From the NCBI RefSeq assembly GCF_002024805.1, contig NZ_CP014337.1:1736001-1800000 (forward strand): 64,000 nucleotides of DNA, read 5' to 3'. Each line of letters starts with the position of its first letter. Within the stretch, counting starts at the first letter, position 1. This DNA is from Elizabethkingia bruuniana (lineage in GTDB: Bacteria > Bacteroidota > Bacteroidia > Flavobacteriales > Weeksellaceae). The notes under the pieces were generated by a model. That model saw only the letters and a program-made list of their open reading frames with translations, had not been told where the DNA came from and ran no database searches. Both the position numbers and the translations under genes were made by a program. This document shows positions 35,192 to 44,005 of this stretch, piece by piece.

Positions 35192-35884
35192 ATGAACAAA
35201 TTAATCTACATTCTCATTAGTATTTTGGCAACATTATTTGCTTTTAAAATTTATGCAGCCGAAAAAACTGTTCAGTATAGAGATATGGAGCTTGCCGGAG
35301 TTGTTGTTGACTCTCACAGTTTGTCTCCAATAGAAAAAGTTTCAATCCTGGACAACAACAATAAAAAAATCGGAGAAACCAATGCTAACGGATATTTCAG
35401 AATAAAATTTCCCGTGAATAAAACCGGAGAGGTTCTTTTTAAAATAAAACTTGAGAAAAAAGGTTACGAAAGCTTTATCCAGAATGACCATTGGGGAAAC
35501 TACGACAATCCTTCAGGGAGCTTTTGCTTTGGAATGAAAAAAAACAATGAAGAAGGTGAAGCATTCTCTAAAATCCTGGGTAGAAATTTGACTTATACCT
35601 ACGCAAAAGCTAGCGTGGAGCATATAAAAGAAAACCGGAAAGCAGATGGGATTGTTAACTCTGCTAAAAAAGGTAATGATAATCTTATTTTAACCATCAA
35701 CGGTGAGAAATATCTGGTAACCAATTTCAATTATTTTAAACTGGGATCTAAGGACAAGTACATTATGGTTAATGATGCTATCCAACCTATCGAAGGTCTG
35801 AACAACACCCTTAAACGAAGCAATATTAAAAACCTTAGCCGTCTTGGCGGCAAGGAAGCACAATTCGACCTTACTACATTTTAA
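35192..35884 (+). CDS. Secreted carboxypeptidase-regulatory-like domain protein
   Basis: 230-residue exported protein with signal peptide (1-22, IYAAE). Residues about 33-100 resemble a carboxypeptidase regulatory-like (CarboxypepD_reg) domain: LAGVVVDSHSLSPIEKVSILD, ETNANGYFRIKF. The remainder has no recognised domain. It begins 23 bases after the receptor gene, so the two form one unit, and it supplies the domain that is normally fused to such receptors. A 12-base hairpin (35917-35943) ends the unit. Function is unknown. Confidence 0.75.
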   Translation: MNKLIYILISILATLFAFKIYAAEKTVQYRDMELAGVVVDSHSLSPIEKVSILDNNNKKIGETNANGYFRIKFPVNKTGEVLFKIKLEKKGYESFIQNDHWGNYDNPSGSFCFGMKKNNEEGEAFSKILGRNLTYTYAKASVEHIKENRKADGIVNSAKKGNDNLILTINGEKYLVTNFNYFKLGSKDKYIMVNDAIQPIEGLNNTLKRSNIKNLSRLGGKEAQFDLTTF

Positions 35885-35916
35885 ACTTACATTCAATTCA
35901 TACTAATTCTTTAGTA

Positions 35917-35943
35917 AGATACCCCTCATAATGAGGGGTATCT
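35917..35943. terminator. GC-rich hairpin behind the 33084-35884 unit
   Basis: Perfect 12-base arms 35917-35928 and 35932-35943 (AGATACCCCTCA and complement), loop TAA. No T tract follows on either side, so termination is likely but not certain. It lies between convergent genes. Confidence 0.7.
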
Positions 35944-35979
35944 CCATTTAATAACCTAAAATATAATTTATGAAAAAAA

Positions 35980-36804
35980 TTATCTTCTTCTACCACCTTC
36001 TCCACCATCTCTCTGCATGTGAGGCTGATGCATTCCTCCTCCCATACCGGGTCCTCTGAAGTTATTTCTGTCAGCTCGTGGCATTTGCATGTTATGATTT
36101 TGCTGATTTCTGAAATCTTTCATCTGATCATTATGTCTGTTGAGCATATCCTGATTAATTGCTCCATTATTTCTCTCAAAACGCATGTCCGGATTATTTC
36201 TGGCTGCCTGATTATGGTTTCGTTGATCATCTGTAGGAACAGAATTGTTACGTTGTTCTCTCATATACTGCCGATCATTATGATCAGGAGTCATATTTAC
36301 TCCGCCTCTTCCGTTATAGCTTATCCGGTTAGCGTTATTTACGTAATGGTTGTCTATATATGTATTATGTATGTTTGTATTTACCCGTGTAACTGCTGTA
36401 TTATATATATAAGTATTACCACGCCACATACCACCTGAGAAACCTGTTCCGAAATAACCGAAGCCGTAATTAATTCCGCCATAGAAACCTACACGAGGTC
36501 CCCAATAGCCGCGATGCCACGCATACATACCGTTATTAAATCCCCAGTAGCCCGGAGTCCAAAGCATTCCTATAGAAGGAGGTAAAGTCCAGTAACCAGG
36601 TACCCAGTAATATCCTGAATACTGATCGTATGCCCAATAACCGGGAATCCATATATAACCGTCTGCCGGAGGCATTGGTTGTGTGTATACAGGTATTGGC
36701 GGAGGTGCAATGTTTATACTAACGGAAAGCTGTGCTTTTGCTTGTGTGCCTAGTGTCAATAATGATACGATTGACAATATATAGGCTAAACGTTTTGCTT
36801 TCAT
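35980..36804 (-). CDS. YXWGXW-repeat secreted protein
   Basis: 274-residue exported protein. After a signal peptide (1-24, QAKAQ) and a Pro-rich piece come tandem PGYW-type repeats (residues about 50-110: YIWIPGYWAY, YYWVPGYWTL, MLWTPGYWGF, AWHRGYWGP), the YXWGXW pattern. The C-terminal half (about 165-274) is low-complexity, rich in Asn, Arg, Met, Gln and Gly and ends in GGRRR. Such proteins are thought to be surface or envelope associated; no activity is known. Transcribed alone. Confidence 0.88.
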   Translation of the reverse strand: MKAKRLAYILSIVSLLTLGTQAKAQLSVSINIAPPPIPVYTQPMPPADGYIWIPGYWAYDQYSGYYWVPGYWTLPPSIGMLWTPGYWGFNNGMYAWHRGYWGPRVGFYGGINYGFGYFGTGFSGGMWRGNTYIYNTAVTRVNTNIHNTYIDNHYVNNANRISYNGRGGVNMTPDHNDRQYMREQRNNSVPTDDQRNHNQAARNNPDMRFERNNGAINQDMLNRHNDQMKDFRNQQNHNMQMPRADRNNFRGPGMGGGMHQPHMQRDGGEGGRRR

Positions 36805-37016
36805 GATACTGAATTTTATATCTCATATTTTTCAAATAAAGTACCATGATAATCAGTTATGTTAACTTTAAATGCATTTAACACATATTAATGGATTCTC
36901 TTCATTTTTAAGTTCTTAAAAATTATGTTAAAACCTTTTGTCAATAACATTTTACACTTATTTCTTTATCTTTAACGACATAAAAAACTTCGTTTTTAAT
37001 ACTGAAACCTGCTTAT

Positions 37017-37046
37017 AAAAAAATAAGCCTACCGAAGTAAGCTTAT
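37017..37046 (-). terminator. Terminator of ppc
   Basis: Arms 37023-37032 and 37037-37046 (one mismatch), loop CGAA, with an A run (37017-37023) forming the U tract for minus transcripts. It lies 21 bases after the ppc stop. Confidence 0.82.
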
Positions 37047-37067
37047 CTTTTGTTATTATATCAATAT

Positions 37068-39605
37068 CTATGCTGAATTACGACTCGCATTAATATTTCC
37101 GAATAATGCCCTTGTGACAATTTTTTCATAGGTTTCTTTATGCGGATTCTCTTCTTTAATCTTTTGTAAAGCATATTGCTGAATCGTTAGCAACGGCAGC
37201 ACAATATTTTCTCTCATTTTAATAGAACTCTTAGACAATGGTTCTTCCTCCATCAGAGATTTGTAATTGGCTATTTCCAATAACATTTCATGAGTCAGCA
37301 GGTATTCATTGTGCAGGATCTGCCAAAATTCACCAAATACTTTGTCATTACGCAGATAATAGGTCAGTGGAAAGTAAGTCTTGCTCATAGACATCATACT
37401 ATTCTGAATAAGGGTCTTGAAGAACATAGATTCTCTGTATAGTTTTTTCAAATCTTCCAGTCTTCCCTCTTCTTTTAATCTTTGTAAAGCCGTACCCACT
37501 CCGAAGTATCCGGGTACATTTTGTTTTAGCAAACTCCATGATCCTACAAACGGGATTGCTCTCAGATCTTCGAATACCAGCTGACCGTCATTTCTCTTAC
37601 TCGGACGGCTTCCGATATTGGTACGTCCATAATATTTCAGTGTACTAACCTCTTCCAGATAAGGCACAAAAAGAGGATGATCTTTCAGTGCTTTATATTT
37701 CTGGTAGCTAATTCCGGCAAGCTCATTTAGCAAAGCTCTTTCCCAATCTTTCAGATTTATTTTGTCCTGAGGAAAAATTTCATTTTCTAATCCTGCTGTA
37801 AGCAACTGCTCAAAGTTGAAAGTTGCCTGATCTTTCGTTCCAAAAACGCTGGTAATTGTTTGCCCCTGAATTGTTAATTCTATCTGGTGGTTGGCAATAC
37901 TTTTCCCCTGCGCCGCATAAAACTGGTGTGTTTTCCCACCACCACGTGCAGGAGGCCCGCCTCTACCATCAAAGAATATAACTTTGATATCGTTTTCATC
38001 CGAAACCTTTGACAGTACTTCTTTGGTTGTATAAATATCCCAGTTTGCTTTTATATACCCGGCATCTTTTGTTCCGTCTGAAAATCCAAGCATAATAAAT
38101 TGTCTGCCATTACGGCGATTCAGATGTTCTTTATATTGAGCAAGGTTATAAAGCCTGTTCATTGTTGCCTCTGCATTTTCAAAGCCTTCTATGGTTTCGA
38201 ACAACGGAACAATATCTATTTTTATATCCTTATCGGCATAACCACAATATTTAAATAAGGCATAAACATTCAGAACATCATAAATAGAAGAACTGTCCGA
38301 AATAATATAACGGTGAATACTTTTCTCTCCATTTAGCTCCTGAATATCTTTTACCTGATAGATGTTTTTCAATGTATCCTTTACTATATCATCACTATAA
38401 TTTTCAGGATTAACCTGTAAAGTAGTGTTGAGAAGCAGATTCAATTTTTCGTCTTCATTCAATGCATGGTAATCTTTACCAAACTCTTTTTCAAAAATCT
38501 GTTCCAGCGCTTTGTAATGGATTTTACTGTTCTGGCGAATGTCCAGCGAAGCGAAATAGATCCCAAATAAATCTATACGTCCTATCAGATCATCAATTTT
38601 ATCAATAAACAATCCGTTATTATTTTCTTTTACTTCATGTCTTATATCCTGTAAAGCTTTTTTGAATTCTCCGGCAGTAAGGTCGTATTTGTTTTCGAAA
38701 ATATTCTGATATACCCTTTCACTAATCTGTCTCAGCATTTCGGTAACTTTCGGGAAAGTAATTCTCTTGCGGAGTTTCTTCAGATGTTCATAATAACATT
38801 TAAGAATAGCAAGCCTTAATTCTGAAGATACACGTTGAGTAATTTCTGCGGTTACAAAAGGATTCCCGTCTCTGTCCCCTCCCGGCCAAAAGCCTAACTG
38901 GAATAAATGCGGATTTATGTGTGCATCGTCAAAAATCCGTTTGGTATCCCGGTACAACTCTCCCAGAGTATCATAATAAACATAGCGCAGATAATAGATA
39001 ATACTCTGAGCCTCGTCATAAGGTGTTGGCTTTTCCTGATTGATAAATGACGTCATTCCCAACTGCTGCAGGAGCATATCGATATTGGTAACCGAATCTG
39101 TTTTTATAGCCTGATTCAGATCATGGAGAATGGATTGTACGGAATTAGAATAAAATTGTGTCGGGTGTGCTGTAAACACAACTTTAACACCAAACTGCTC
39201 CATTTTCTCTTTAATAATATTCAGTTTTCCTTGCTGGGATGCAACTTCGTACAAATTACGGACAGTTCCGGGATCAGTATTGGCATTTAGTGTAGAAAAT
39301 GCCGAATCTTCAATACTGTCAAATAATACTACCTGTCTTTCTACATACTGGATAATACGGAACAGAAGATCTATTCGTTCCTCTTCAGTTTTCAGGTCTG
39401 TATGACTGTCGAAGAAATGTTTCATTACCTCCATTGGAGATTTTCCGTTTTCATAGCCTTCTTTACTCTCTTCATGGAGAAAAGGCAAGAGCATTCCGAT
39501 ATTGGTCATTTTATCGTATGGAAGGCTCATGAAAAGGCTATTATAGATCTGAAATTTGTTTTTTACAATTTGTCTGAATTTTTCTACTTGTTCATTGGTC
39601 TTCAT
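37068..39605 (-). CDS. ppc: Phosphoenolpyruvate carboxylase
   Basis: 845-residue enzyme that carboxylates PEP to oxaloacetate, refilling the TCA cycle. The catalytic His lies in VVFTAHPTQF and the glycine loop with the catalytic region in FDGRGGPPARGGGKTHQF; FWPGGDRDGNPFVT is the conserved substrate segment. It is somewhat shorter than the 880-930 residues common in proteobacteria. The C-terminus reads NASRNSA, where classical enzymes end in (Q/R)NTG; the conserved Asn is kept but the final Gly is not. It stands alone with a terminator behind it. Confidence 0.95.
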   Translation of the reverse strand: MKTNEQVEKFRQIVKNKFQIYNSLFMSLPYDKMTNIGMLLPFLHEESKEGYENGKSPMEVMKHFFDSHTDLKTEEERIDLLFRIIQYVERQVVLFDSIEDSAFSTLNANTDPGTVRNLYEVASQQGKLNIIKEKMEQFGVKVVFTAHPTQFYSNSVQSILHDLNQAIKTDSVTNIDMLLQQLGMTSFINQEKPTPYDEAQSIIYYLRYVYYDTLGELYRDTKRIFDDAHINPHLFQLGFWPGGDRDGNPFVTAEITQRVSSELRLAILKCYYEHLKKLRKRITFPKVTEMLRQISERVYQNIFENKYDLTAGEFKKALQDIRHEVKENNNGLFIDKIDDLIGRIDLFGIYFASLDIRQNSKIHYKALEQIFEKEFGKDYHALNEDEKLNLLLNTTLQVNPENYSDDIVKDTLKNIYQVKDIQELNGEKSIHRYIISDSSSIYDVLNVYALFKYCGYADKDIKIDIVPLFETIEGFENAEATMNRLYNLAQYKEHLNRRNGRQFIMLGFSDGTKDAGYIKANWDIYTTKEVLSKVSDENDIKVIFFDGRGGPPARGGGKTHQFYAAQGKSIANHQIELTIQGQTITSVFGTKDQATFNFEQLLTAGLENEIFPQDKINLKDWERALLNELAGISYQKYKALKDHPLFVPYLEEVSTLKYYGRTNIGSRPSKRNDGQLVFEDLRAIPFVGSWSLLKQNVPGYFGVGTALQRLKEEGRLEDLKKLYRESMFFKTLIQNSMMSMSKTYFPLTYYLRNDKVFGEFWQILHNEYLLTHEMLLEIANYKSLMEEEPLSKSSIKMRENIVLPLLTIQQYALQKIKEENPHKETYEKIVTRALFGNINASRNSA

Positions 39606-39976
39606 TAACGTTATTAATTTTGGTTAAAAGTTAAGGCTTTTATTAGATTTTATAGTTTAAATATTTGCTAAATCTTCTTATTATAAATTTATTTATCCAA
39701 AAAATAGAATTATATAATTCCTGGCAAAATATTTAAGCCTACCAAATTTAGGCAACATTTAATTCTTTACAAAGAAAATAATTACCTTTGTAGCATGTCT
39801 AGCGCTAAGAAGATATCCGCATAATACATAACTTCTGACATTTCTGTCGGGGTTATGGCAATTTCTGTTTTTCAGACTTCCCAGTCTGAAGATTTCTAAT
39901 TATTATATCTTAACAAACATTTAACCTGTTAACTTTTAATTGACTGGTAAATGATTTTAAAATTTTAAAAATCAAA
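39606..39976 (+). ncRNA. Intergenic region with candidate structured RNA (39783-39890)
   Basis: The 371-base gap between divergent genes carries a -7-like box TACCTTTG (39783-39790) and, behind it, two stem-loops: 39827-39857, about 13 pairs with one bulge and loop TTTC (outer CATAAC/GTTATG), and 39871-39890, eight perfect pairs (TTCAGACT/AGTCTGAA) with loop TCCC. The only frame is a 9-codon ATG at 39795. It may be a small RNA or the long leader of the GNAT gene at 39977. The 39606-39770 part shows nothing clear. Confidence 0.4.
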
Positions 39977-40510
39977 ATGAATATCCTTTTTAGACAAGAA
40001 AATAAAGACGACTATACAGCTGTATTTCATGTGATTCAAAGAGCATTTGAAAAAGAAGAAATGAGTGATCACAGCGAGCAATACTTAGTAGAAAGACTAA
40101 GAAATTCCGAGGCTTTTATTCCGGAACTTTCTATTGTTGCGGAGATAAATCAAAATATTATAGGACATATCTTACTCACCCGGATTAAAGTCGTAAATAA
40201 CGAAAACAAGCAATCTGAGTCCCTGGCATTAGCTCCAGTCTCGGTACTACCAGAATATCAGGGTAAAGGTATTGGCGGAAAGCTAATAGAAACCGCCCAT
40301 AAAAAAGCTAAGGAGTTAGGTTTCGGATCTGTAATTTTATTAGGTCATGAGAATTACTATCCCCGATTCGGTTATGAGATGGCAAAAAAATATGGAATTA
40401 AATTACCTTTTGATGTACCTGATGAAAACTGTATGGCTATAGAGCTTATAAAAGGCTCTTTAGAGGGAGTTGAAGGAACAGTTGTTTATCCTAAGGCTTT
40501 TTTCGAATAA
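39977..40510 (+). CDS. GNAT-family N-acetyltransferase (YhbS-like)
   Basis: 177-residue acetyltransferase of the YhbS type. The acetyl-CoA motif is APVSVLPEYQGKGIGGKLIETAHKKAKELGF, followed by SVILLGHENYYPRFGYEMAKKYG, the typical YhbS signature. Substrate unknown. Possibly a long 5' leader with structure (39791-39976). A terminator follows at 40535-40561. Confidence 0.93.
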   Translation: MNILFRQENKDDYTAVFHVIQRAFEKEEMSDHSEQYLVERLRNSEAFIPELSIVAEINQNIIGHILLTRIKVVNNENKQSESLALAPVSVLPEYQGKGIGGKLIETAHKKAKELGFGSVILLGHENYYPRFGYEMAKKYGIKLPFDVPDENCMAIELIKGSLEGVEGTVVYPKAFFE

Positions 40511-40534
40511 TAAAACATCTTAATTTATGATACT

Positions 40535-40561
40535 GCCAGTGCTTTTGCATTGGCTTTTTTT
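40535..40561 (+). terminator. Terminator of the YhbS-like gene
   Basis: Arms 40535-40542 (GCCAGTGC) and 40547-40554 (GCATTGGC, one wobble), loop TTTT, followed by seven T. Confidence 0.92.
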
Positions 40562-40614
40562 ATGATGCAACTGTAACCAAATAAACCAATAGCTGTCTTA
40601 CTAAAAAGCTTAGT

Positions 40615-41052
40615 ATGAATACTCACACACCTCGCAAAACCAATTTGGAAGATTCAAAGATTGATGTAAAGATTAAACTGGCTGCATTATGGACTTCTGT
40701 TACATTATGTTATTTATATGGAGATTACTTTGAACTCTACATTCCCGGAAAAGTTAAAGAACTTATTGATGGGCACAATCTTCTCAATGATCCTCAGAAA
40801 TTATTCGGAGCTAGTCTATTATTAGCTATTCCGGCTGTTATGGTCGGATTATCTGTTATTTTGAAACCAAAACTCAACAGATTATTTAATCTTATTTTCG
40901 GAACACTTTTCACCTTGATTATGCTGCTTATTGCCATTACTTCTTTGGATTCATGGAGAATGTTTTATGTATTTCTGGCATTAACAGAAAGCGCTATTAC
41001 GATTCTGATTGTTTTATATGCATGGAAATGGCCTAAGCAGAAATTAAGTTAA
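40615..41052 (+). CDS. Four-helix membrane protein (possibly DUF6326)
   Basis: 145-residue protein with four predicted membrane helices (about 22-40, 63-82, 90-108, 115-134). The segment KLAALWTSVTLCYLYGDYFELYIPGKVKELIDG recalls DUF6326 proteins, a family of unknown role; I hold this name loosely. It starts at ATG 40615 and is transcribed alone between two plus-strand genes. Confidence 0.65.
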   Translation: MNTHTPRKTNLEDSKIDVKIKLAALWTSVTLCYLYGDYFELYIPGKVKELIDGHNLLNDPQKLFGASLLLAIPAVMVGLSVILKPKLNRLFNLIFGTLFTLIMLLIAITSLDSWRMFYVFLALTESAITILIVLYAWKWPKQKLS

Positions 41053-41206
41053 GCAAGGAGAACAATTTATTTAGTATAACGAATATAAATTTATGGAATA
41101 TTCTATTTTTAGAACTCCTCCTTTTTTCATTATTTATATAGATTTTATAAGTCTGAATATTCGCAAAATTCAACATAATCTGATTTACTGCGTTAAAATA
41201 AAGCCC

Positions 41207-41214
41207 TACATTTG
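41207..41214 (+). promoter_or_regulatory. -7 promoter box of the alcohol dehydrogenase unit
   Basis: TACATTTG fits TAnnTTTG, with TTTA at 41184-41187 at the -33 distance. It lies 18 bases before ATG 41233 and overlaps the upstream TTG of the open frame, which rules that TTG out. Confidence 0.65.
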
Positions 41215-41232
41215 TTAGGTAAAATCAATCCT

Positions 41233-42396
41233 ATGCTAAATTTTAAATATAAAAATCCAACCAAAATTATTTTTGGAAAGGGTGAAATCGCTTCACTTGG
41301 AAAAGAGATTCCTTCAGATGCTAAAATTCTTCTGTTATACGGAGGTGGCAGTATTAAAAAGAATGGCGTATATCAACAGGTAAAAGATACTCTGGTAAAT
41401 CATCAGGTAGAAGAATTCGGAGGTATTCCTGCTAATCCGGAATATGAGGTACTGATGGAAGCTTTGCAAGTTATTAAAGAAAAGAATATTACTTACCTTC
41501 TTGCTGTTGGTGGCGGATCTGTTATTGACGGAACCAAATATCTTGCTGCTGCTGCAAAATACAATGGAGAGCCTTGGGATATTCTTAGAAATTCGGTAAG
41601 AACTATGGAAGGACAGGCTTTACCTTTCGCTACGGTATTAACTTTACCTGCTACAGGTTCGGAAATGAATTCCGGCTATGTTATTTCAAGAAGAGCTACT
41701 CAGGAAAAATTATCTTCTGGTGGACCAGGATTATTCCCGCAGGTTTCTGTTCTTGACCCTGAGGTTATTCGCTCTATTCCGAAAAATCAGATTGCCAATG
41801 GTATTACCGATGCATACACTCATGTAATGGAACAATACATGACCTACCCTATTGGGGCTACATTACAGGATAGATTTGCAGAAAGTATTTTGCAGTCTTT
41901 ACAAGAAATTGCGCCTAAGGTTATGCAGGAAGAATTTGATTATACAGCTGCAGGTGATTTTATGTGGAGCTGTACTATGGCACTTAATGGGCTGATCCAG
42001 CAAGGTGTTCCTTCAGATTGGGCTGTACACGCTATGGGACACGAACTTACAGCATACTACGGTATAGATCATGCACGTACATTAGCTATTATTGCACCTA
42101 GCCATTACCGTTATAATCTGGAGTCTAAAAAAGAAAAGTTAGCTCAATACGGAGAAAGAGTATGGAATATCACGGAGGGAACAACGGAAGAGAAAGCATT
42201 AAAAGCTATTGAAAGAATGGAGGAATTCTTCCACTCCTTGGGAATATTAACCAAACTTTCAGAATATACAGAGGTATATAATGGAACTGCAGAAAAAGTT
42301 GAAAGCGCATTTATCAGCAGAAACCTAAATGGTATCGGAGAACACAAAAAATTAACACCTTCCGATGCTAAGAAAATTGTTGAAATGAGCTATTAG
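41233..42396 (+). CDS. Iron-containing alcohol dehydrogenase
   Basis: 387-residue group III dehydrogenase near YqhD/BdhA, NAD(P)H-dependent reduction of aldehydes. Cofactor loop AVGGGSVIDGTKYLA; metal ligands are visible in ITDAYTHVMEQY (Asp, His), VHAMGHELTAYYG and GIDHARTLAI (His). ATG 41233 (MLNFKYKNPTKIIFG) is chosen because the promoter box sits at 41207-41214. It leads a unit with the SGNH hydrolase gene, 5 bases downstream. A role in clearing reactive aldehydes is inferred from the family. Confidence 0.93.
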   Translation: MLNFKYKNPTKIIFGKGEIASLGKEIPSDAKILLLYGGGSIKKNGVYQQVKDTLVNHQVEEFGGIPANPEYEVLMEALQVIKEKNITYLLAVGGGSVIDGTKYLAAAAKYNGEPWDILRNSVRTMEGQALPFATVLTLPATGSEMNSGYVISRRATQEKLSSGGPGLFPQVSVLDPEVIRSIPKNQIANGITDAYTHVMEQYMTYPIGATLQDRFAESILQSLQEIAPKVMQEEFDYTAAGDFMWSCTMALNGLIQQGVPSDWAVHAMGHELTAYYGIDHARTLAIIAPSHYRYNLESKKEKLAQYGERVWNITEGTTEEKALKAIERMEEFFHSLGILTKLSEYTEVYNGTAEKVESAFISRNLNGIGEHKKLTPSDAKKIVEMSY

Positions 42397-42401
42397 GAAA
42401 T

Positions 42402-43061
42402 ATGAAGAAATTAAGAATGATATTTGCGTTTGTAGTACTACTATCAATAACACTACAAGCACAGGAAAAAAGAATGTTCTGGCACGACATTCAGGAATTC
42501 AAAAAAAGGGATAGCGTAAACGGAATTCCTCAAAATGCTATATTATTTATCGGAAGCTCTACTTTCACCAAGTGGACAGATATTGCTAAATACTTCCCTC
42601 AGAAGACCATTATTAACAGAGGTTTTGGAGGTTCAAGACTTTCTGATCTGAATTACTTTGCAGATGATCTTCTGAAGCCATATCACCCTAAGCAAATTGT
42701 TGTTTATTGTGGAGATAATGATTTCGTATCGGAGGACAAGCCTTCTGTAGATATAGTGGTTGCAAGATTTAAAACTTTCTACGGTAAAATAAGACAGTAT
42801 TATCCTAAAATTAATGTGTCTTACATTTCCATTAAGCACTCGCCTTCCAGAGAAGACTACTGGCCACAAATGCAGCAGGCTAATAAGGAAATAAAAGCTT
42901 TCTTAAAAAGTCAGAAAAACACATCATACATTGATATTACCAAAGTAATGAATGATAAAAATGGTGTTATTAGAAAGGATATATTTCTGGATGACATGCT
43001 CCATATGAAACCTTCGGGTTATGCTATATGGGAAAAAGCGATAGCGCCCTACTTAAAATAA
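42402..43061 (+). CDS. Secreted SGNH/GDSL-family hydrolase
   Basis: 219-residue exported esterase-like protein with signal peptide (1-20, TLQAQ). Catalytic blocks: I, LFIGSSTFTKW (Ser52 likely nucleophile); II, GFGGSRLSDL; III, YCGDND; V, DDMLHMKPSGYAIW with Asp and His. The family cleaves esters on lipids or on acetylated glycans; the substrate is unknown. It follows the alcohol dehydrogenase by 5 bases and ends in a terminator at 43066-43090. Confidence 0.9.
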   Translation: MKKLRMIFAFVVLLSITLQAQEKRMFWHDIQEFKKRDSVNGIPQNAILFIGSSTFTKWTDIAKYFPQKTIINRGFGGSRLSDLNYFADDLLKPYHPKQIVVYCGDNDFVSEDKPSVDIVVARFKTFYGKIRQYYPKINVSYISIKHSPSREDYWPQMQQANKEIKAFLKSQKNTSYIDITKVMNDKNGVIRKDIFLDDMLHMKPSGYAIWEKAIAPYLK

Positions 43062-43065
43062 TTAC

Positions 43066-43090
43066 AAATGCTCCTGTCAGGAGCATTTTT
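43066..43090 (+). terminator. Terminator of the 41233-43061 unit
   Basis: Perfect arms 43066-43075 and 43079-43088 (AAATGCTCCT and complement), loop GTC, T run to 43090. A new promoter box starts 6 bases later. Confidence 0.93.
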
Positions 43091-43095
43091 ATTTA

Positions 43096-43103
43096 TATTT
43101 TTG
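43096..43103 (+). promoter_or_regulatory. -7 promoter box of the lipoprotein gene
   Basis: TATTTTTG fits the consensus, directly behind the terminator and 12 bases before ATG 43116, which fixes that start. Confidence 0.6.
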
Positions 43104-43115
43104 CGAAAAATTTAT

Positions 43116-43964
43116 ATGACTAAAAATCTATTTTATCTTATTCCAATTTTCATCTTATTATTTTCCTGCCGTAACAGTGACAATGAATCTGATATTAAGA
43201 ATGAGCAGGAATTCCTTGTTAAGAGACTTAATCCGATATTTTCCCCTGAGGGATATAATATATCAGCCTCCGGTCCGGGAGTAAACAGTTATTTTGAATT
43301 TGAATATGACTCAAAGAACAGAATAACAAAAAGAATTGGGTCAGTTTTACAGCTATCTACATACAGTTATGTGTTTACCGATAGGATAGCTATAATTATA
43401 AAATACAATAACTCATCTGCCTCTATAAAAAAAATTGATATAAAAGATCCTAATTCTACTATAATTGATATTGAAGAAAATATTCTATTTAACAATAATA
43501 ACCAGATTATAGAAAAAAATATTCCCAGTCTGAATCATAATTCCAAATATGATAAAAGAATAAAGTATTTTTATAATAATAAAACTCTAATAAAAAGAGA
43601 AACAACATACCCTAACAAATTATTTAATACTTTGGAACCTTGGGAATACATTGAAACTATTGTTGAAGATTATATATATGATTCAAACAGTAATCTTCAG
43701 AAAATAGTAACAACCAGCCACAAAACCGGAAGCATAAATTCAGTAGATAAGATTAAAGAAATAACTTTTGGGAATTATGATACCAGTAAAAACCCATTTA
43801 CAAAGCTGGGTATTCTCAATGACTATTTTGAAAGGAGTTTGTCTAAAAACAATTTCAGATCAAGAACAGAAATCAGTTATAATATAGAGGGCAACCCATA
43901 TAAAGGATCAGAAAACACATGGAATTACCCTTATGATTCTAGTGGCAATTTAATTCTGGAATAA
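43116..43964 (+). CDS. Hypothetical lipoprotein
   Basis: 282-residue protein with lipobox LLFSC (Cys18) after a hydrophobic leader. The body has repeated short segments such as YFEFEYDSKNRITKRIG, YIYDSNSNLQKIV and YDSSGNLILE, a pattern like RHS/YD-type or DUF4595-like beta repeats of Bacteroidota lipoproteins. No activity can be named. The Asn/Asp/Lys-rich, AT-rich coding region differs somewhat from its neighbours. ATG 43116 is favoured over 43068, which would read through the terminator. Confidence 0.7.
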   Translation: MTKNLFYLIPIFILLFSCRNSDNESDIKNEQEFLVKRLNPIFSPEGYNISASGPGVNSYFEFEYDSKNRITKRIGSVLQLSTYSYVFTDRIAIIIKYNNSSASIKKIDIKDPNSTIIDIEENILFNNNNQIIEKNIPSLNHNSKYDKRIKYFYNNKTLIKRETTYPNKLFNTLEPWEYIETIVEDYIYDSNSNLQKIVTTSHKTGSINSVDKIKEITFGNYDTSKNPFTKLGILNDYFERSLSKNNFRSRTEISYNIEGNPYKGSENTWNYPYDSSGNLILE

Positions 43965-44005
43965 TATTTTAATGCAATATACAGAAGCATTATAAAATCA
44001 AAGTT

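Noticed and set aside
33084-35884. Receptor gene broken by a frameshift into two ORFs
   Set aside because: The second ORF has its own signal peptide and its domain belongs at the N-terminus of such receptors, not at the C-terminus; both are complete.
35970-36059. Short plus-strand ORF beginning MKKIIFFYHL with a lipobox-like Cys
   Set aside because: It is antisense to the 3' end of the YXWGXW gene, only 29 codons long, and its shape comes from the complement of Arg/Gly-rich codons.
41070-41140. Possible terminator AAGGAG...CTCCTT before the alcohol dehydrogenase gene
   Set aside because: The arms are 6 bases with a loop of over 50; too weak to report.
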